Positions 43,089 through 52,395 of a stretch of 64,000 bases of DNA are shown piece by piece. The position numbers and the translations under genes are program-made. The DNA comes from Clostridium culturomicium. GTDB lineage: Bacteria > Bacillota > Clostridia > Clostridiales > Clostridiaceae. The notes under the pieces are model-generated. The model made no database searches. It was not told the DNA's origin and was given only the letters and a program-made list of their open reading frames with translations. Every line of letters starts with the position of its first letter. Position 1 is the stretch's first letter. Where the stretch lies: the NCBI RefSeq assembly GCF_000821305.1, contig NZ_CCXK01000016.1:113033-177032 (forward strand). Reading direction: 5' to 3'.

Positions 43089-43556
43089 TTATTTCATATG
43101 TTTAAATCCAAGCTGTCTTAATCCTTCATAAGCAATAATAGCTACAGTATTAGAAAGATTTAAAGATCTTTCAGTAGTATCTATCATAGGTACCTTTATA
43201 AGTGTTTCCTTATTCTCTTGTCTAATATAGTCTGGAAGCCCACTTGATTCTCTTCCGAAAACTAAAAAGTCACCTTCTTTAAATTCTGCTTCATGATAAT
43301 ACTTTGTAGCTTTCGTAGTACAAAAATAAAAATTACTCTCTTTATATTTCTCTCTTAATGCTTCATAGCTTTCATGAATCTCTAAGTCTAACAATGGCCA
43401 GTAATCAAGTCCGCATCTTTTCACTGCTTTCTCATCTAAACTAAAGCCTAAAGGTTTTATTAAGTGTAGTTTACAATTTGTAAGTACACATGTTCTTCCT
43501 ATATTTCCAGTGTTTTGTGGAATTTCTGGTTGAAATAATACTATATTTAAATTCAC
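43089..43556 (-). CDS. trmL: tRNA (cytidine/uridine-2'-O-)-methyltransferase TrmL (SPOUT family)
   Basis: 155 aa, the usual length. The SPOUT knot motifs are VLFQPEIPQNTGNIGRTC (1), VFGRESSGLP (2) and VPMIDTTERSLNLSNTVAI (3). TrmL methylates the wobble ribose (position 34) of the two tRNA-Leu species carrying CAA/UAA-type anticodons. A GTG start at 43556 has AGGAGG 8 nt before it. Confidence 0.93.
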   Translation of the reverse strand: MNLNIVLFQPEIPQNTGNIGRTCVLTNCKLHLIKPLGFSLDEKAVKRCGLDYWPLLDLEIHESYEALREKYKESNFYFCTTKATKYYHEAEFKEGDFLVFGRESSGLPDYIRQENKETLIKVPMIDTTERSLNLSNTVAIIAYEGLRQLGFKHMK

Positions 43557-43633
43557 TTCTGTTGCCTCCTAAAACTAAACCTAAAAAGGCTTACTAAACT
43601 ATATAATACTTCAATTTTATTTCTATGTAAAGT

Positions 43634-44482
43634 TTACAGGTCAATTTGAGTACTACCTTCGTTGATAATATATTTCTCAATTACCTTTGCAACTCCATCA
43701 TCCTCATTAGTGTCTGTAATATAATCAGCAATATTTTTCACAACTTCTTCTGCATTTCCCATTGCCACTCCTAAGCCTGCAAATTTAATCATTGATATGT
43801 CATTTTCATTATCTCCTATTGAAATTATTTCATTCCTGTCAATATCGTAGAAATCACATAGCTTTTTCAATGCCTTGCCTTTAGATGTTGATTTAGCCAT
43901 AACCTCAAAACTATTTTTCATTGAGCTTACCACTTGAAACTTGTTAAGCTTTATAAACTCATTTTTAGCATTTATAATTTTTTCTTTATCTTCGGAAACT
44001 GCCATAGCTTTAATAATTCTTGGCTGCTTTTCAATAAAAAACTTGCTCCAATCATTTACCACCTCAATTTTCACTTGACGGTTGCTTGGAAGTGTTTTAT
44101 TAGCTTTTTTATATGCTAAAGAGGAATGTACTAACTTTCCAGTGTATATTGTATCTTCCGTATAAAAATGTGGTACTATATTATATTTATTTAGCATTTG
44201 AACAACTAAATCATAATTTTCATAACCTAAACCTTCTTCATATATAGACCTATCACTATCTTTTTCCCTTACATATGCACCATTCGAAGCTATAATAGGA
44301 GCTTTAACCCCTATTACATCTCCATAATACTCTGCTGAAACAAATATTCTTCCTGTAGCTATTACAACCTTTACCCCTAGCTTATGAGCTTTGCTTATAG
44401 CAACTTTAGCTCTTTCAGAAACCTCCTTTTTATCATTTAAAAGTGTTCCATCCATATCCATACAAATTAATTTATATTTCAT
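43634..44482 (-). CDS. Cof-type HAD-superfamily phosphatase
   Basis: 282 aa. Motif I is MDMDGTLL with the nucleophile Asp, motif II is in VVIATGR, and motifs III/IV are in K-KLCDFYDIDRNEIISIGDNENDISMIKFAG. The long C2-type cap after motif II marks the Cof subfamily, which dephosphorylates sugar phosphates or similar small metabolites. The exact substrate cannot be told. Its ATG overlaps the stop of the transglutaminase gene (TAATG). Confidence 0.92.
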   Translation of the reverse strand: MKYKLICMDMDGTLLNDKKEVSERAKVAISKAHKLGVKVVIATGRIFVSAEYYGDVIGVKAPIIASNGAYVREKDSDRSIYEEGLGYENYDLVVQMLNKYNIVPHFYTEDTIYTGKLVHSSLAYKKANKTLPSNRQVKIEVVNDWSKFFIEKQPRIIKAMAVSEDKEKIINAKNEFIKLNKFQVVSSMKNSFEVMAKSTSKGKALKKLCDFYDIDRNEIISIGDNENDISMIKFAGLGVAMGNAEEVVKNIADYITDTNEDDGVAKVIEKYIINEGSTQIDL

Positions 44483-46869
44483 TAATATCCTCCATTAATC
44501 GTAAAAGAGCAATACTTTTTAACTATATATTTATGCCCCTTATTTATTCCCTTTATATAGTTTTCAATATAATCAAAATACTCACCTTTATCAATACTAT
44601 TGTTAGAAAAACCTCCATAGAATTCCTCATAAACACCTTGAGCTAATTTCATCATTAACTCTCTTAATTCTTCATCTCCAATAGATTTTGAGAATTCTAA
44701 ATCACCTTGATTATCCTTTTTCACAATACCTATAGTTCCTAACCTTCTTAAACAATAATTATACAATGGAACTATACTGCTACTAGAAATTATTCGCTTC
44801 CTCCTAAGCGTAAAAATCCCCATAATTATACCAATTACAGCTATACTAAATATGATTATCCCCACAAATACTAATACTATTTTTAAACCTAAGCTAAAAT
44901 CACTCTTTACAGGCTCAGCTTTTTCTACACCCATATCTGGCTTGCTTACTTCAGGTTTATTTGGAATATTTTCCTCTATTTGAACCTGCTCTTCTACATC
45001 AGTTACCTCTTCATTGGCATCAGCAACAGCGTCTGTGATTCCCCAGATATCCCTATTTGGATTTACAAGCACCTCTGTCCATGCGTGAGCCTCTTCATTA
45101 GTAACAACATATTCATCCTTTGAATTCTTTTTATCTGACATATTATATCCTTCTGCATACCTGGCTGGAATACCAGCAATTCTACACATAATGGTATTGG
45201 CAGATGCGAAATAAGTACAATAGCCCTCTTTGTCTACGTTTAAAAACTGAGTAACAAAATCTATATTAGGGTCAACAGCCTTTACATCTGTTTTGTATTT
45301 ATAATTTTCCTTCAAATAATTTCTTATAGCTAAAGCTTTTTCCTGATTTGAAAGCGCTTCTATACCTGAACTACCCTTTACTTTGGCAGCTTCATTAAGT
45401 ATGCTTTCTACCAATAAATATACTTCCTCACCTACTGTTTCAGGAACCTGCATATAATTTATATAAGACCATTTAAATTTATTGTATTTTTTTAGTTCAT
45501 CTGGATCCGTTGTATTAACCAAAGAATCTAAATAACCATAATAATCCAAGTCAGTTTGTCCATAGGTTCTCATAGGTAGCGTGTAATCCTCTTTATAGAC
45601 ATATTTAAAGTAATTTTCATTTTCAATTCCTTCAAGATAATTATCATAATTACCGTAAGAAACAAACTTCACCACATATGGTTCTCTAATATAATTGTCT
45701 GACATAAAGGTTGGAATATCATTATAAAATACTTTATCTTTAACTTCTTCAATTTTAAAAGCACCATTTGGAGTAAAACAACTTCCACTCTTAAAATTCC
45801 TTTCAGGAGTGATCACAATTTCCTTTTCTTCCGCCTTTAAATCCGTATATCCTTCATAACCCTCTAAAGCCTCATATAAATAATTTAATCCACCCCCATA
45901 TTTAGAAGTATTTTCAAGCTGTTCCCTGATATTTTCTCTTGGCGCAGTCCAGCTGTTACCTGAATAAGTATCCTTAACCCTAGCTCGAAGATAATATGGC
46001 TTATCTGCTTTTACTGTAAAAACCTCTCGTTTACTAATGCGAATTGGACCTCCTAAACTATAATTAGAGTCACTATACCCACTTTCTCGCATTGAAAATC
46101 TATATCTAACAGCATTACTTATATAATCAGCTTCTGTAAGTTCCTGCTCTGCAAATTGATTTTTCATGCTCTTAAATATTCCATTGATTGACTTCCCATT
46201 AAACTCTTGAGGCAAAACCTTTACTATAAACGGTAGGCTTATGGATAAAATCAGTATTGTAACTATCACAACTCTTTTACTTATATTGATTTTAAGTTCT
46301 TTGCCTTCATACTCCTTGCACCTTTTTATATGTTCACTCACACCTATACTTGCAACAAACACTCCAATAAAATATGGTAAATTAGACTCTACCTTTTTAT
46401 AAAAAATTAAGTACCAAAATCCAATAAAAATAATACTTGTAAGTGCTATAGGATACTTGCTCCACCTTTTTGTTATCACTGCACCTGTAACTACTAATAC
46501 TGGTATTACTATTGCAAATAAATGCTTAAATACTTGAAAATCAATGGGGCTTCTTTCTAAAGCTGCGTTATTTATACTAAGAATATTTTGCTTTAGATAA
46601 AGTATCTCATCAACAAGCACATTAAAATATTTATATGCAAGTACTCCTGATATTAAAAGAATAGTAGCAATAAAAATCAACTTTCTTCTTTTTCCTTTTA
46701 ACACTTCTGATAACAGCAAATAAATTAATATTCCACAAATTATAAGAAATGCAATGAATCCATAATCAAAATTTTGAATTATAAACGAATCTTTTAAAAG
46801 TTTAACTATCACTATTAAATTGATTATAACCAAAAATAAGCTTAGTGTTTTCTCACTTTTCAGCCTCAT
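44482..46869 (-). CDS. Membrane transglutaminase-like domain protein (TgpA/YebA type)
   Basis: 795 aa. About six N-terminal membrane helices (residues 10-230) lead to an extracytoplasmic transglutaminase core. It has catalytic Cys in EGYCTYFASANTIMCRIAGIPARYAEGY, His in EEAHAWTEVLV and Asp in WGITDAVAD. A Pro/Glu-rich linker, one membrane helix (KIVLVFVGIIIFSIAVIGI) and a cytoplasmic tail follow. It is the third gene of the MoxR-DUF58-transglutaminase operon found in many bacteria. The role, probably envelope protein processing or crosslinking, is unproven. Confidence 0.9.
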   Translation of the reverse strand: MRLKSEKTLSLFLVIINLIVIVKLLKDSFIIQNFDYGFIAFLIICGILIYLLLSEVLKGKRRKLIFIATILLISGVLAYKYFNVLVDEILYLKQNILSINNAALERSPIDFQVFKHLFAIVIPVLVVTGAVITKRWSKYPIALTSIIFIGFWYLIFYKKVESNLPYFIGVFVASIGVSEHIKRCKEYEGKELKINISKRVVIVTILILSISLPFIVKVLPQEFNGKSINGIFKSMKNQFAEQELTEADYISNAVRYRFSMRESGYSDSNYSLGGPIRISKREVFTVKADKPYYLRARVKDTYSGNSWTAPRENIREQLENTSKYGGGLNYLYEALEGYEGYTDLKAEEKEIVITPERNFKSGSCFTPNGAFKIEEVKDKVFYNDIPTFMSDNYIREPYVVKFVSYGNYDNYLEGIENENYFKYVYKEDYTLPMRTYGQTDLDYYGYLDSLVNTTDPDELKKYNKFKWSYINYMQVPETVGEEVYLLVESILNEAAKVKGSSGIEALSNQEKALAIRNYLKENYKYKTDVKAVDPNIDFVTQFLNVDKEGYCTYFASANTIMCRIAGIPARYAEGYNMSDKKNSKDEYVVTNEEAHAWTEVLVNPNRDIWGITDAVADANEEVTDVEEQVQIEENIPNKPEVSKPDMGVEKAEPVKSDFSLGLKIVLVFVGIIIFSIAVIGIIMGIFTLRRKRIISSSSIVPLYNYCLRRLGTIGIVKKDNQGDLEFSKSIGDEELRELMMKLAQGVYEEFYGGFSNNSIDKGEYFDYIENYIKGINKGHKYIVKKYCSFTINGGY

Positions 46870-46873
46870 TCAA

Positions 46874-48040
46874 TCACCTAATTCCCTCAATATTATAGCA
46901 GCTTACCCCTTGTCCTTTTATCTCTGCAATTAATTCTGCTTCATCTCCAATGAATTTATTAAAATAAAATAAATTTATCTCGTATCCCTCTTGCTTTAAT
47001 GAAACTAAATAATTCAAATTATCTCTTGTGATATTTGAAGTTACAACCACAACCGCGCTCTTTTTGCTTATTTCACATAAAAATTTCTTCATGTAACCTG
47101 ATAAATTTCCACTTCCTCCACTAAAAGTGGTTACCATTTGTTCTTTTAAAAGCTCTAAGGAACTTTCTCCTACTATATCACTGACTTTTACCTTATTATT
47201 AATAATAATACTTTGACAATTTCCATTTCTTTGAATGATATATCGAACTAATGATAGATAAAACTCAACTATAGCTTCTTCATTCTCACCATCTTTATCA
47301 AGTACAAATCCTGATTTTCTCAAATCTAAAAACACGTGTATACGTGGACTTTCACTACTATCATATTCCTTAACAAATAGCTTTCCATGCTTTGCTGTAA
47401 CCTTCCAATTTATCCTTTTATAACTGTCCCCTCTCCTGTACTCCCTAATATTTTTAATAGTCTCAGCACTTTCAGGACCTTTATTATATGCTCTAATATT
47501 CTTAGTGTTGAATTCCCTTAAGTTAGCACCAACTATTCTCACATTATTTAAATCATATATTTTAGGGTATACCTTTATTATTTTCTTATATTTAAATTTT
47601 TTCTTGTAGGAAAACACCCCTAAAACATCACCGATACTGCATGATATTTCTCCCAAATGATATTGTCCTCTTGTATTTATTCTAAAGTTTTTTTTAATAA
47701 ACTTCTGCGAATTAACACCTATTGAAATTATATCTCCTCTATCTCGTGGTAAAATTTCAGAAACTAATGAACTTTTTATTTCTACGTAGGGAACAGGGAA
47801 AATAGAGTCGTTATACACCTTTATAACCAAATTATTATTTTCTCCTGATGTCATTTCCCACTTTTCAGCTTCCATCTTCACAGACATACTCTTACCTAAA
47901 AAATAGGTTGAAATTCCCATAAATAAAACTATTAAAAGCAAGGCATAAAACACAGAATAAGGTAGATTTCCACCAGAGAATAAAGCATATCCAAAGGATA
48001 AAAGAAGAAGAACTAAAAATGATTTTCTAATCTTAATCAT
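46874..48040 (-). CDS. DUF58 domain protein
   Basis: 388 aa. Two N-terminal membrane helices are followed by an extracytoplasmic beta domain. The conserved DUF58 block is ETIKNIREYRRGDSYKRINW with KHGKLFVKEYD. The C-terminal VWA-like half has FLDLRKSG. The family is invariably linked to MoxR ATPases. The ATG overlaps the moxR-like stop by 8 bp, and the transglutaminase gene begins 4 bp after this stop. Confidence 0.9.
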   Translation of the reverse strand: MIKIRKSFLVLLLLSFGYALFSGGNLPYSVFYALLLIVLFMGISTYFLGKSMSVKMEAEKWEMTSGENNNLVIKVYNDSIFPVPYVEIKSSLVSEILPRDRGDIISIGVNSQKFIKKNFRINTRGQYHLGEISCSIGDVLGVFSYKKKFKYKKIIKVYPKIYDLNNVRIVGANLREFNTKNIRAYNKGPESAETIKNIREYRRGDSYKRINWKVTAKHGKLFVKEYDSSESPRIHVFLDLRKSGFVLDKDGENEEAIVEFYLSLVRYIIQRNGNCQSIIINNKVKVSDIVGESSLELLKEQMVTTFSGGSGNLSGYMKKFLCEISKKSAVVVVTSNITRDNLNYLVSLKQEGYEINLFYFNKFIGDEAELIAEIKGQGVSCYNIEGIR

Positions 48041-48983
48041 TTTCTCTCACCTTAGGAACAATTATCATACTTAATATCTCATCTAGTATATCTTCAACCT
48101 TAACTCCTCTTGCAGTAGCACTATTTGTTAAAATAATTCTATGATTAAGCACTAGTTTTACACTGCTTTTAACATCCTCTGGTATTACATAATCTCTGCC
48201 CTCTATTAATGCTGTAGCTTGTGAAATTCTCAAAAGCGCTAAAGAAGCTCTTGTACTGCCTCCTAAGAAAATATCCCTGTGATTTCTTGTACCATCCACA
48301 ATCTTAACTATAAACTTATTAATATCGTCTTTAACCTTAATTTCTTTAACCGCCCTCTGAAGATTTTCTAAATCAGCCTTTGTAGCAACTGGTGTTAGCT
48401 CTTCAAGTGGATTATCTTTTCTGTATAAGCGTAGAATTTCTGCTTCATCTCTGTTAATTGGATATCCCATATGTACCTTAATAATAAATCTATCAAGCTG
48501 AGCTTCAGGCAAGGAAAAGGTCCCTTCATATTCAATTGGATTTTCCGTAGCCATTATAAAAAAAGGCTTTTCAAGCTCATAAGTTTTTCCACCCTCTGAT
48601 ACCTGCATTTCTTCCATTACCTCTAATAAAGCAGACTGCGTTTTTGGTGATGTTCTATTTATTTCATCTGCTAATACTATATTCGAGAACACAGGTCCCT
48701 TATTAAAGATAAAAGTACCTGTGCTTGAATTGTAAATTGATATTCCTGTAATATCCGATGGCAACAAATCTGGTGTAAACTGTATTCTGCTATAGCTCAA
48801 ATCAAAACTCTGCTTAATTGCCTTAATTAAAGTTGTTTTACCAACTCCTGGTACATCCTCTATAAGTATATGTCCACCAGCTATCATTCCCTTAACTATC
48901 TCATAAACATTTTGTCTTTTACCAATTATCACTTTACCAACATTATTAATTATCTTCTCAACTATTTCCACATTGTGATTCAC
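48033..48983 (-). CDS. MoxR-family AAA+ ATPase
   Basis: 316 aa. Walker A is DVPGVGKTTLI, Walker B LADEINRTSPKTQSALLEVMEE, sensor 1 ATENPIEYEGTF, with LPEAQLDRFIIKV and a lid domain with sensor 2. MoxR ATPases act as chaperones that assemble or activate partner proteins with VWA or DUF58 domains. The start is GTG 48983 with GGGG-ATGTTAAA upstream. It is first in the operon. Confidence 0.93.
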   Translation of the reverse strand: MNHNVEIVEKIINNVGKVIIGKRQNVYEIVKGMIAGGHILIEDVPGVGKTTLIKAIKQSFDLSYSRIQFTPDLLPSDITGISIYNSSTGTFIFNKGPVFSNIVLADEINRTSPKTQSALLEVMEEMQVSEGGKTYELEKPFFIMATENPIEYEGTFSLPEAQLDRFIIKVHMGYPINRDEAEILRLYRKDNPLEELTPVATKADLENLQRAVKEIKVKDDINKFIVKIVDGTRNHRDIFLGGSTRASLALLRISQATALIEGRDYVIPEDVKSSVKLVLNHRIILTNSATARGVKVEDILDEILSMIIVPKVREND

Positions 48984-49053
48984 TTTAACATCCCCTTATT
49001 CTTAGGCTTTTCCCCAAATAATCTACATATTTACTTTTTCCAATAAAAATATA

Positions 49054-49106
49054 TAAAAAAAGTATTGTATAACTTCAATTATATACAATCCAAGCTACAC
49101 AATACA
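49054..49106 (-). terminator. Terminator after the VanW-domain gene
   Basis: On the minus strand GTATTGTGTA pairs with TATACAATAC over 10 bp around a 24-nt loop, followed by seven T. Confidence 0.7.
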
Positions 49107-49131
49107 ATATTTTACATTAATATTTTCTTTT

Positions 49132-50484
49132 TTAATCTTTTCCTATTCTTACTATTGTATTTTTTCCTGCATATACACTTTCTGAAACCAGAATTTTTTC
49201 CTTAATTTTTCCTTCCTCATACCTAACCCTATATGTGTTTATTACATATCCATTTTTCCCTTCTTGCTCTACAATAACAGTACCTTTGCTTAACCCATAG
49301 TCATAAATTGTTTCTTTCTTAGGTTTTACTTCTTTTGCAACTTCATTTTTTATCTCATACAAATAATTAAATGAATCTTTGTTAGAATATATATTAAAAG
49401 TAAGCATATTATTATTTATTACACTTTCAATAAGAATTGGATATTTGAAATTATTAACAAACTTAAAATCTGATACGCCGTAAGCTATCATTGCATCTTG
49501 TCCCCTCGGAACATAATTTATTACCTTACTATGATTTCTTCTTTCTGTAATTGCTAAACTAGTCTTTAAAACAACATTATATAAAGTTGATGATACCTGA
49601 CATATTCCACCACCAATTTCATCTACATAACCCCCATTCTTTATTACCTTTGCATAGGAATATCCCTTTCCACTTGTAGTAGCTCCAACAACTTTATTAA
49701 AACTGAACTCTTCTCCAGGCATTATCACTTTATTATTAATATAAGATGATGCTACTTCAATGTTTCTAGTTCTTCCAGAAGATGAGTTTGCAAAACTTGT
49801 ACTGTAGCTTGATACTAATGTATTTATAGCCTTTAAGTCTTCTTCATAAATTGCTGGTTCTGATTTCTTAAATGTTAGATTTATAATAATATCTTCACCA
49901 TCTCTATTTTCTTCTATAGACTCTTTAATATCCCCTCTTAAAGCAGCCTCATCGATGGTTCTTCCACTCTGGTGCGGTGTTACTTTAAAACCACTCCAAT
50001 CATGTTCTATAACCGCATTAACTGGAGACATATTTTGTTCTTTGCAAAGAACCTTTAAAAGGGCTGAAAAAGCTTCTTCATCAAAGGTAATTGTTGTTTT
50101 AAAATTTCTTTCTAAGCCTTCTTTTACATATTTATATTTATCTATTATCTTGTCATTCTTACCATAATTTACGGCTACATCTACTATTTGATCAATATTT
50201 TCCTCAACCTTTAACTCCTTAAAAGAAATCTTATATTCTTTTTCATCTGCATATATCAATATATTCCTATTTTCATTAAGTTTTATAGAATTCTCTGTTA
50301 TCTTTCTTTCAGCTCTCTCTTTATTTAAAAGTGATACATCGATTTCATTAATGCTTATCCCTTTATATATGAGATTATCATGCTCAGTAACAACCATATG
50401 TATTTCAAAAATTATAAAGATGATTATGGAAAAAAGTATACCCATTAATATACTAACCGCAATCAAAAAATTTTTCTTCATCAT
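49132..50484 (-). CDS. VanW family membrane-anchored protein with putative peptidoglycan-binding domain
   Basis: 450 aa from ATG 50484, preferred over 50505 because GGAGGGG lies just before it. One N-terminal membrane helix (FLIAVSILMGILFSIIIFIIF) anchors an extracellular region. First comes a PG_binding_4-like segment (KGISINEIDVSLLNKERAERKI), repeated at about 150-200, then a VanW domain (SYINNKVIMPGEEFSFNKVVG, GGGICQVSSTLYN). The function is unknown, probably at the cell wall. VanW is an accessory gene of some vancomycin clusters, but no van genes are here. Confidence 0.9.
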   Translation of the reverse strand: MMKKNFLIAVSILMGILFSIIIFIIFEIHMVVTEHDNLIYKGISINEIDVSLLNKERAERKITENSIKLNENRNILIYADEKEYKISFKELKVEENIDQIVDVAVNYGKNDKIIDKYKYVKEGLERNFKTTITFDEEAFSALLKVLCKEQNMSPVNAVIEHDWSGFKVTPHQSGRTIDEAALRGDIKESIEENRDGEDIIINLTFKKSEPAIYEEDLKAINTLVSSYSTSFANSSSGRTRNIEVASSYINNKVIMPGEEFSFNKVVGATTSGKGYSYAKVIKNGGYVDEIGGGICQVSSTLYNVVLKTSLAITERRNHSKVINYVPRGQDAMIAYGVSDFKFVNNFKYPILIESVINNNMLTFNIYSNKDSFNYLYEIKNEVAKEVKPKKETIYDYGLSKGTVIVEQEGKNGYVINTYRVRYEEGKIKEKILVSESVYAGKNTIVRIGKD

Positions 50485-50603
50485 CACTTTCCCCTCCATA
50501 AGCAAAAGAATATTTTATTCTTCTTATGGAAGTATATTAGGTTGTTAAGTATATTATTACTATGAGTTTCTTTCTATCTACTCTATCCTTAATAATAAAA
50601 ATA

Positions 50604-50638
50604 AAGTTCTGCTCAAATTTCCTTGAGCAGAACTTCTT
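50604..50638 (-). terminator. Terminator after the MgtE_N-CBS gene
   Basis: AAGTTCTGCTCAA and TTGAGCAGAACTT form a 13-bp perfect stem; TTATTTTTATT follows on the minus strand. Confidence 0.85.
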
Positions 50639-50687
50639 ATTAACAACAATACACTAACGATATTAAATATATCTTCATTTAATTTTG

Positions 50688-51950
50688 CTAGATTATTTTC
50701 TTGATTTTCCTCTTCCAGCTTGGTGACAGAACTTCATCAATAATATCTCCTATAATTGCAATACCACATAGTTTATCCTCTTCATCCACAACTGGAACCG
50801 AATATAAATCATATTTAACAGCCATTGCTATAGCTTTTTCTATTTCATCACTATCAGATACCTTAAAAATCTTTGTATCCATTATGGATTTCAGCTTACT
50901 GCTAGGATTTGCTATTATTAAATCTCTTAATGAAATAACGCCTAACAATCGCTCATAATTATCTACTATATATACATAATGTAAAATTTCTTCTTCCGGC
51001 TTAAGTTCTCTTAATATATTGATGGTTTCTTCAGCTGTAATATCAATATTAAATGAAATAAATTCGGTATTCATTATATTTCCTACTACTTCATCCTCAT
51101 ATTTCATTAAGTCCCTTACTTCACTTTCATCTTCATCATCCAGATTAACTAACATTTTATTAGTTGCTTCTTCATCTAAATCGTCAAGCATATTAGCAAT
51201 CTCATCATTTGGCATTAAGTCTAAAAGCTCCTTAGCTTTATTTTCACTTAAATCTTTAAGAATCTCCTGACTAATATCATGATCTAACTCTTCTAAAGTA
51301 TCTGAAGCTAAGTCAATATTTAGTCCATCTATAACCTTTACCCTGTCCTCTGGAGATAAATCCTCTATAAGCTCTGCAATATCAACTGGATGAAGTTTAC
51401 TCAACTTATTGTATGGAGTTGTTAATTTTAATGAAGATGCAACCATCTCTAGTGATTGGACACTTTCCCAACTTAAAATATTTTTCTTAGGATTTTTATT
51501 TATTATTTTACAAACTTTCTTTGTAATCCCCTCTAATCCAATTTTTCTTGCTATAGCAAGTGGACCTGATTCAACCCCTACAACAGTTAAATATCCACCG
51601 CTCTTTATCATCTTTAAATCCATTACTCTAACAATTTTTTTACCATCTACATCAACAATGTCCTTATCTAATAAATTTTTAGATAATAAGTATGAATATT
51701 TCCTTGGAATAATATCTTTAACTTGAACTACTCTGATTACACATTTTCCATTGTCCTTAAAAATATCGATAGTTCTAAATTCAAAATTTTCTATTTCTCT
51801 TCCGCTTTTTATTTTATAACCTATTGCTCTTGGATATCCAAATTCTGTTGTAACGTATATATCCTCTAATTTACCTATGCAATAATTTAATTCATCATAT
51901 ACATACTTCCCTAGTATATCACTTAAGTAAAACTCTTTTAATTTTTCCAT
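50688..51950 (-). CDS. Soluble PRC-barrel / MgtE_N / CBS-pair protein
   Basis: 420 aa, no membrane segment. Residues 1-160 look like two PRC-barrel-type beta domains (LGKYVYDELNYCIGKLEDIYV; VDGKKIVRVMDL). About 185-290 is an MgtE N domain (KLHPVDIAELIEDLSPEDRV and repeats ending DDEDESEVRDLMKY). About 290-405 is a CBS pair (VGNIMNTEFISF, LGVISLRDLIIANP, VPVVDEEDKLCGIAIIGDIID). In MgtE these domains sense Mg2+ and gate the channel, but the channel domain is missing. Such proteins are often encoded beside NRAMP-type transporters; none is here. SD GGGAGGAG precedes the ATG. Confidence 0.88.
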   Translation of the reverse strand: MEKLKEFYLSDILGKYVYDELNYCIGKLEDIYVTTEFGYPRAIGYKIKSGREIENFEFRTIDIFKDNGKCVIRVVQVKDIIPRKYSYLLSKNLLDKDIVDVDGKKIVRVMDLKMIKSGGYLTVVGVESGPLAIARKIGLEGITKKVCKIINKNPKKNILSWESVQSLEMVASSLKLTTPYNKLSKLHPVDIAELIEDLSPEDRVKVIDGLNIDLASDTLEELDHDISQEILKDLSENKAKELLDLMPNDEIANMLDDLDEEATNKMLVNLDDEDESEVRDLMKYEDEVVGNIMNTEFISFNIDITAEETINILRELKPEEEILHYVYIVDNYERLLGVISLRDLIIANPSSKLKSIMDTKIFKVSDSDEIEKAIAMAVKYDLYSVPVVDEEDKLCGIAIIGDIIDEVLSPSWKRKIKKII

Positions 51951-51991
51951 AGCAGTCTCCTCCCTCGATGAAGGAATGACTAGGTACTAAA

Positions 51992-52084
51992 TTAAATTGT
52001 AAAAATTATAATAAACAGTCTTCCTTCACCCTTATTCAGTTTGTAATTATTATCATAGTCCTCATGCCAAGGCCCACTGTCCAT
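51992..52084 (-). CDS. Possible small protein or leader peptide, 30 aa
   Basis: A 30-codon ORF (start MDSGPWHEDYDNN, hydrophobic end RLFIIIFTI) begins at ATG 52084 with a strong SD, AAAGGAGTG, 8 nt upstream. It ends 42 bp before the MgtE_N-CBS gene on the same strand. The good SD is the main evidence for translation. It could be a small membrane-associated protein or a leader peptide. I recognise no family. The rest of 51951-52395 holds only the ygiQ promoter region. Confidence 0.45.
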   Translation of the reverse strand: MDSGPWHEDYDNNYKLNKGEGRLFIIIFTI

Positions 52085-52256
52085 TAAGTGTTCACTCCTT
52101 TATGCTCAAAAATATTTTTACATAATTTATTATAGTCGAGAAACCATGGGAATGTAACTATTTTATGAAAATATGATTATTTTTTTAATAATGTATAATT
52201 TCCATATCACAATTTGCCATTTTAGTTTCTATTCATATTTCCTAGATTATATGTTA

Positions 52257-52262
52257 ATATAA
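52257..52262 (+). promoter_or_regulatory. Probable -10 box of ygiQ
   Basis: TATAAT (about 52257-52262) lies 24 bp before a strong SD (AAGGAGG, 52286-52292). No consensus -35 was seen. Confidence 0.4.
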
Positions 52263-52395
52263 TTTAATGTGCACTCACTATACGAAAGGAGGCGTAGGCC
52301 TTGAGTTTCTTTTAATTTCAGTATTATTGTTGTTTCATCTCATATTATTATCAATTTTATTGAAATTTACTAAAGGAAATATTTTAGGCAAACCT

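Noticed and set aside
49132..50484. Vancomycin resistance locus, because of the VanW domain
   Set aside because: VanW-domain proteins are common in clostridia, and no vanA/H/X/S/R genes are nearby.
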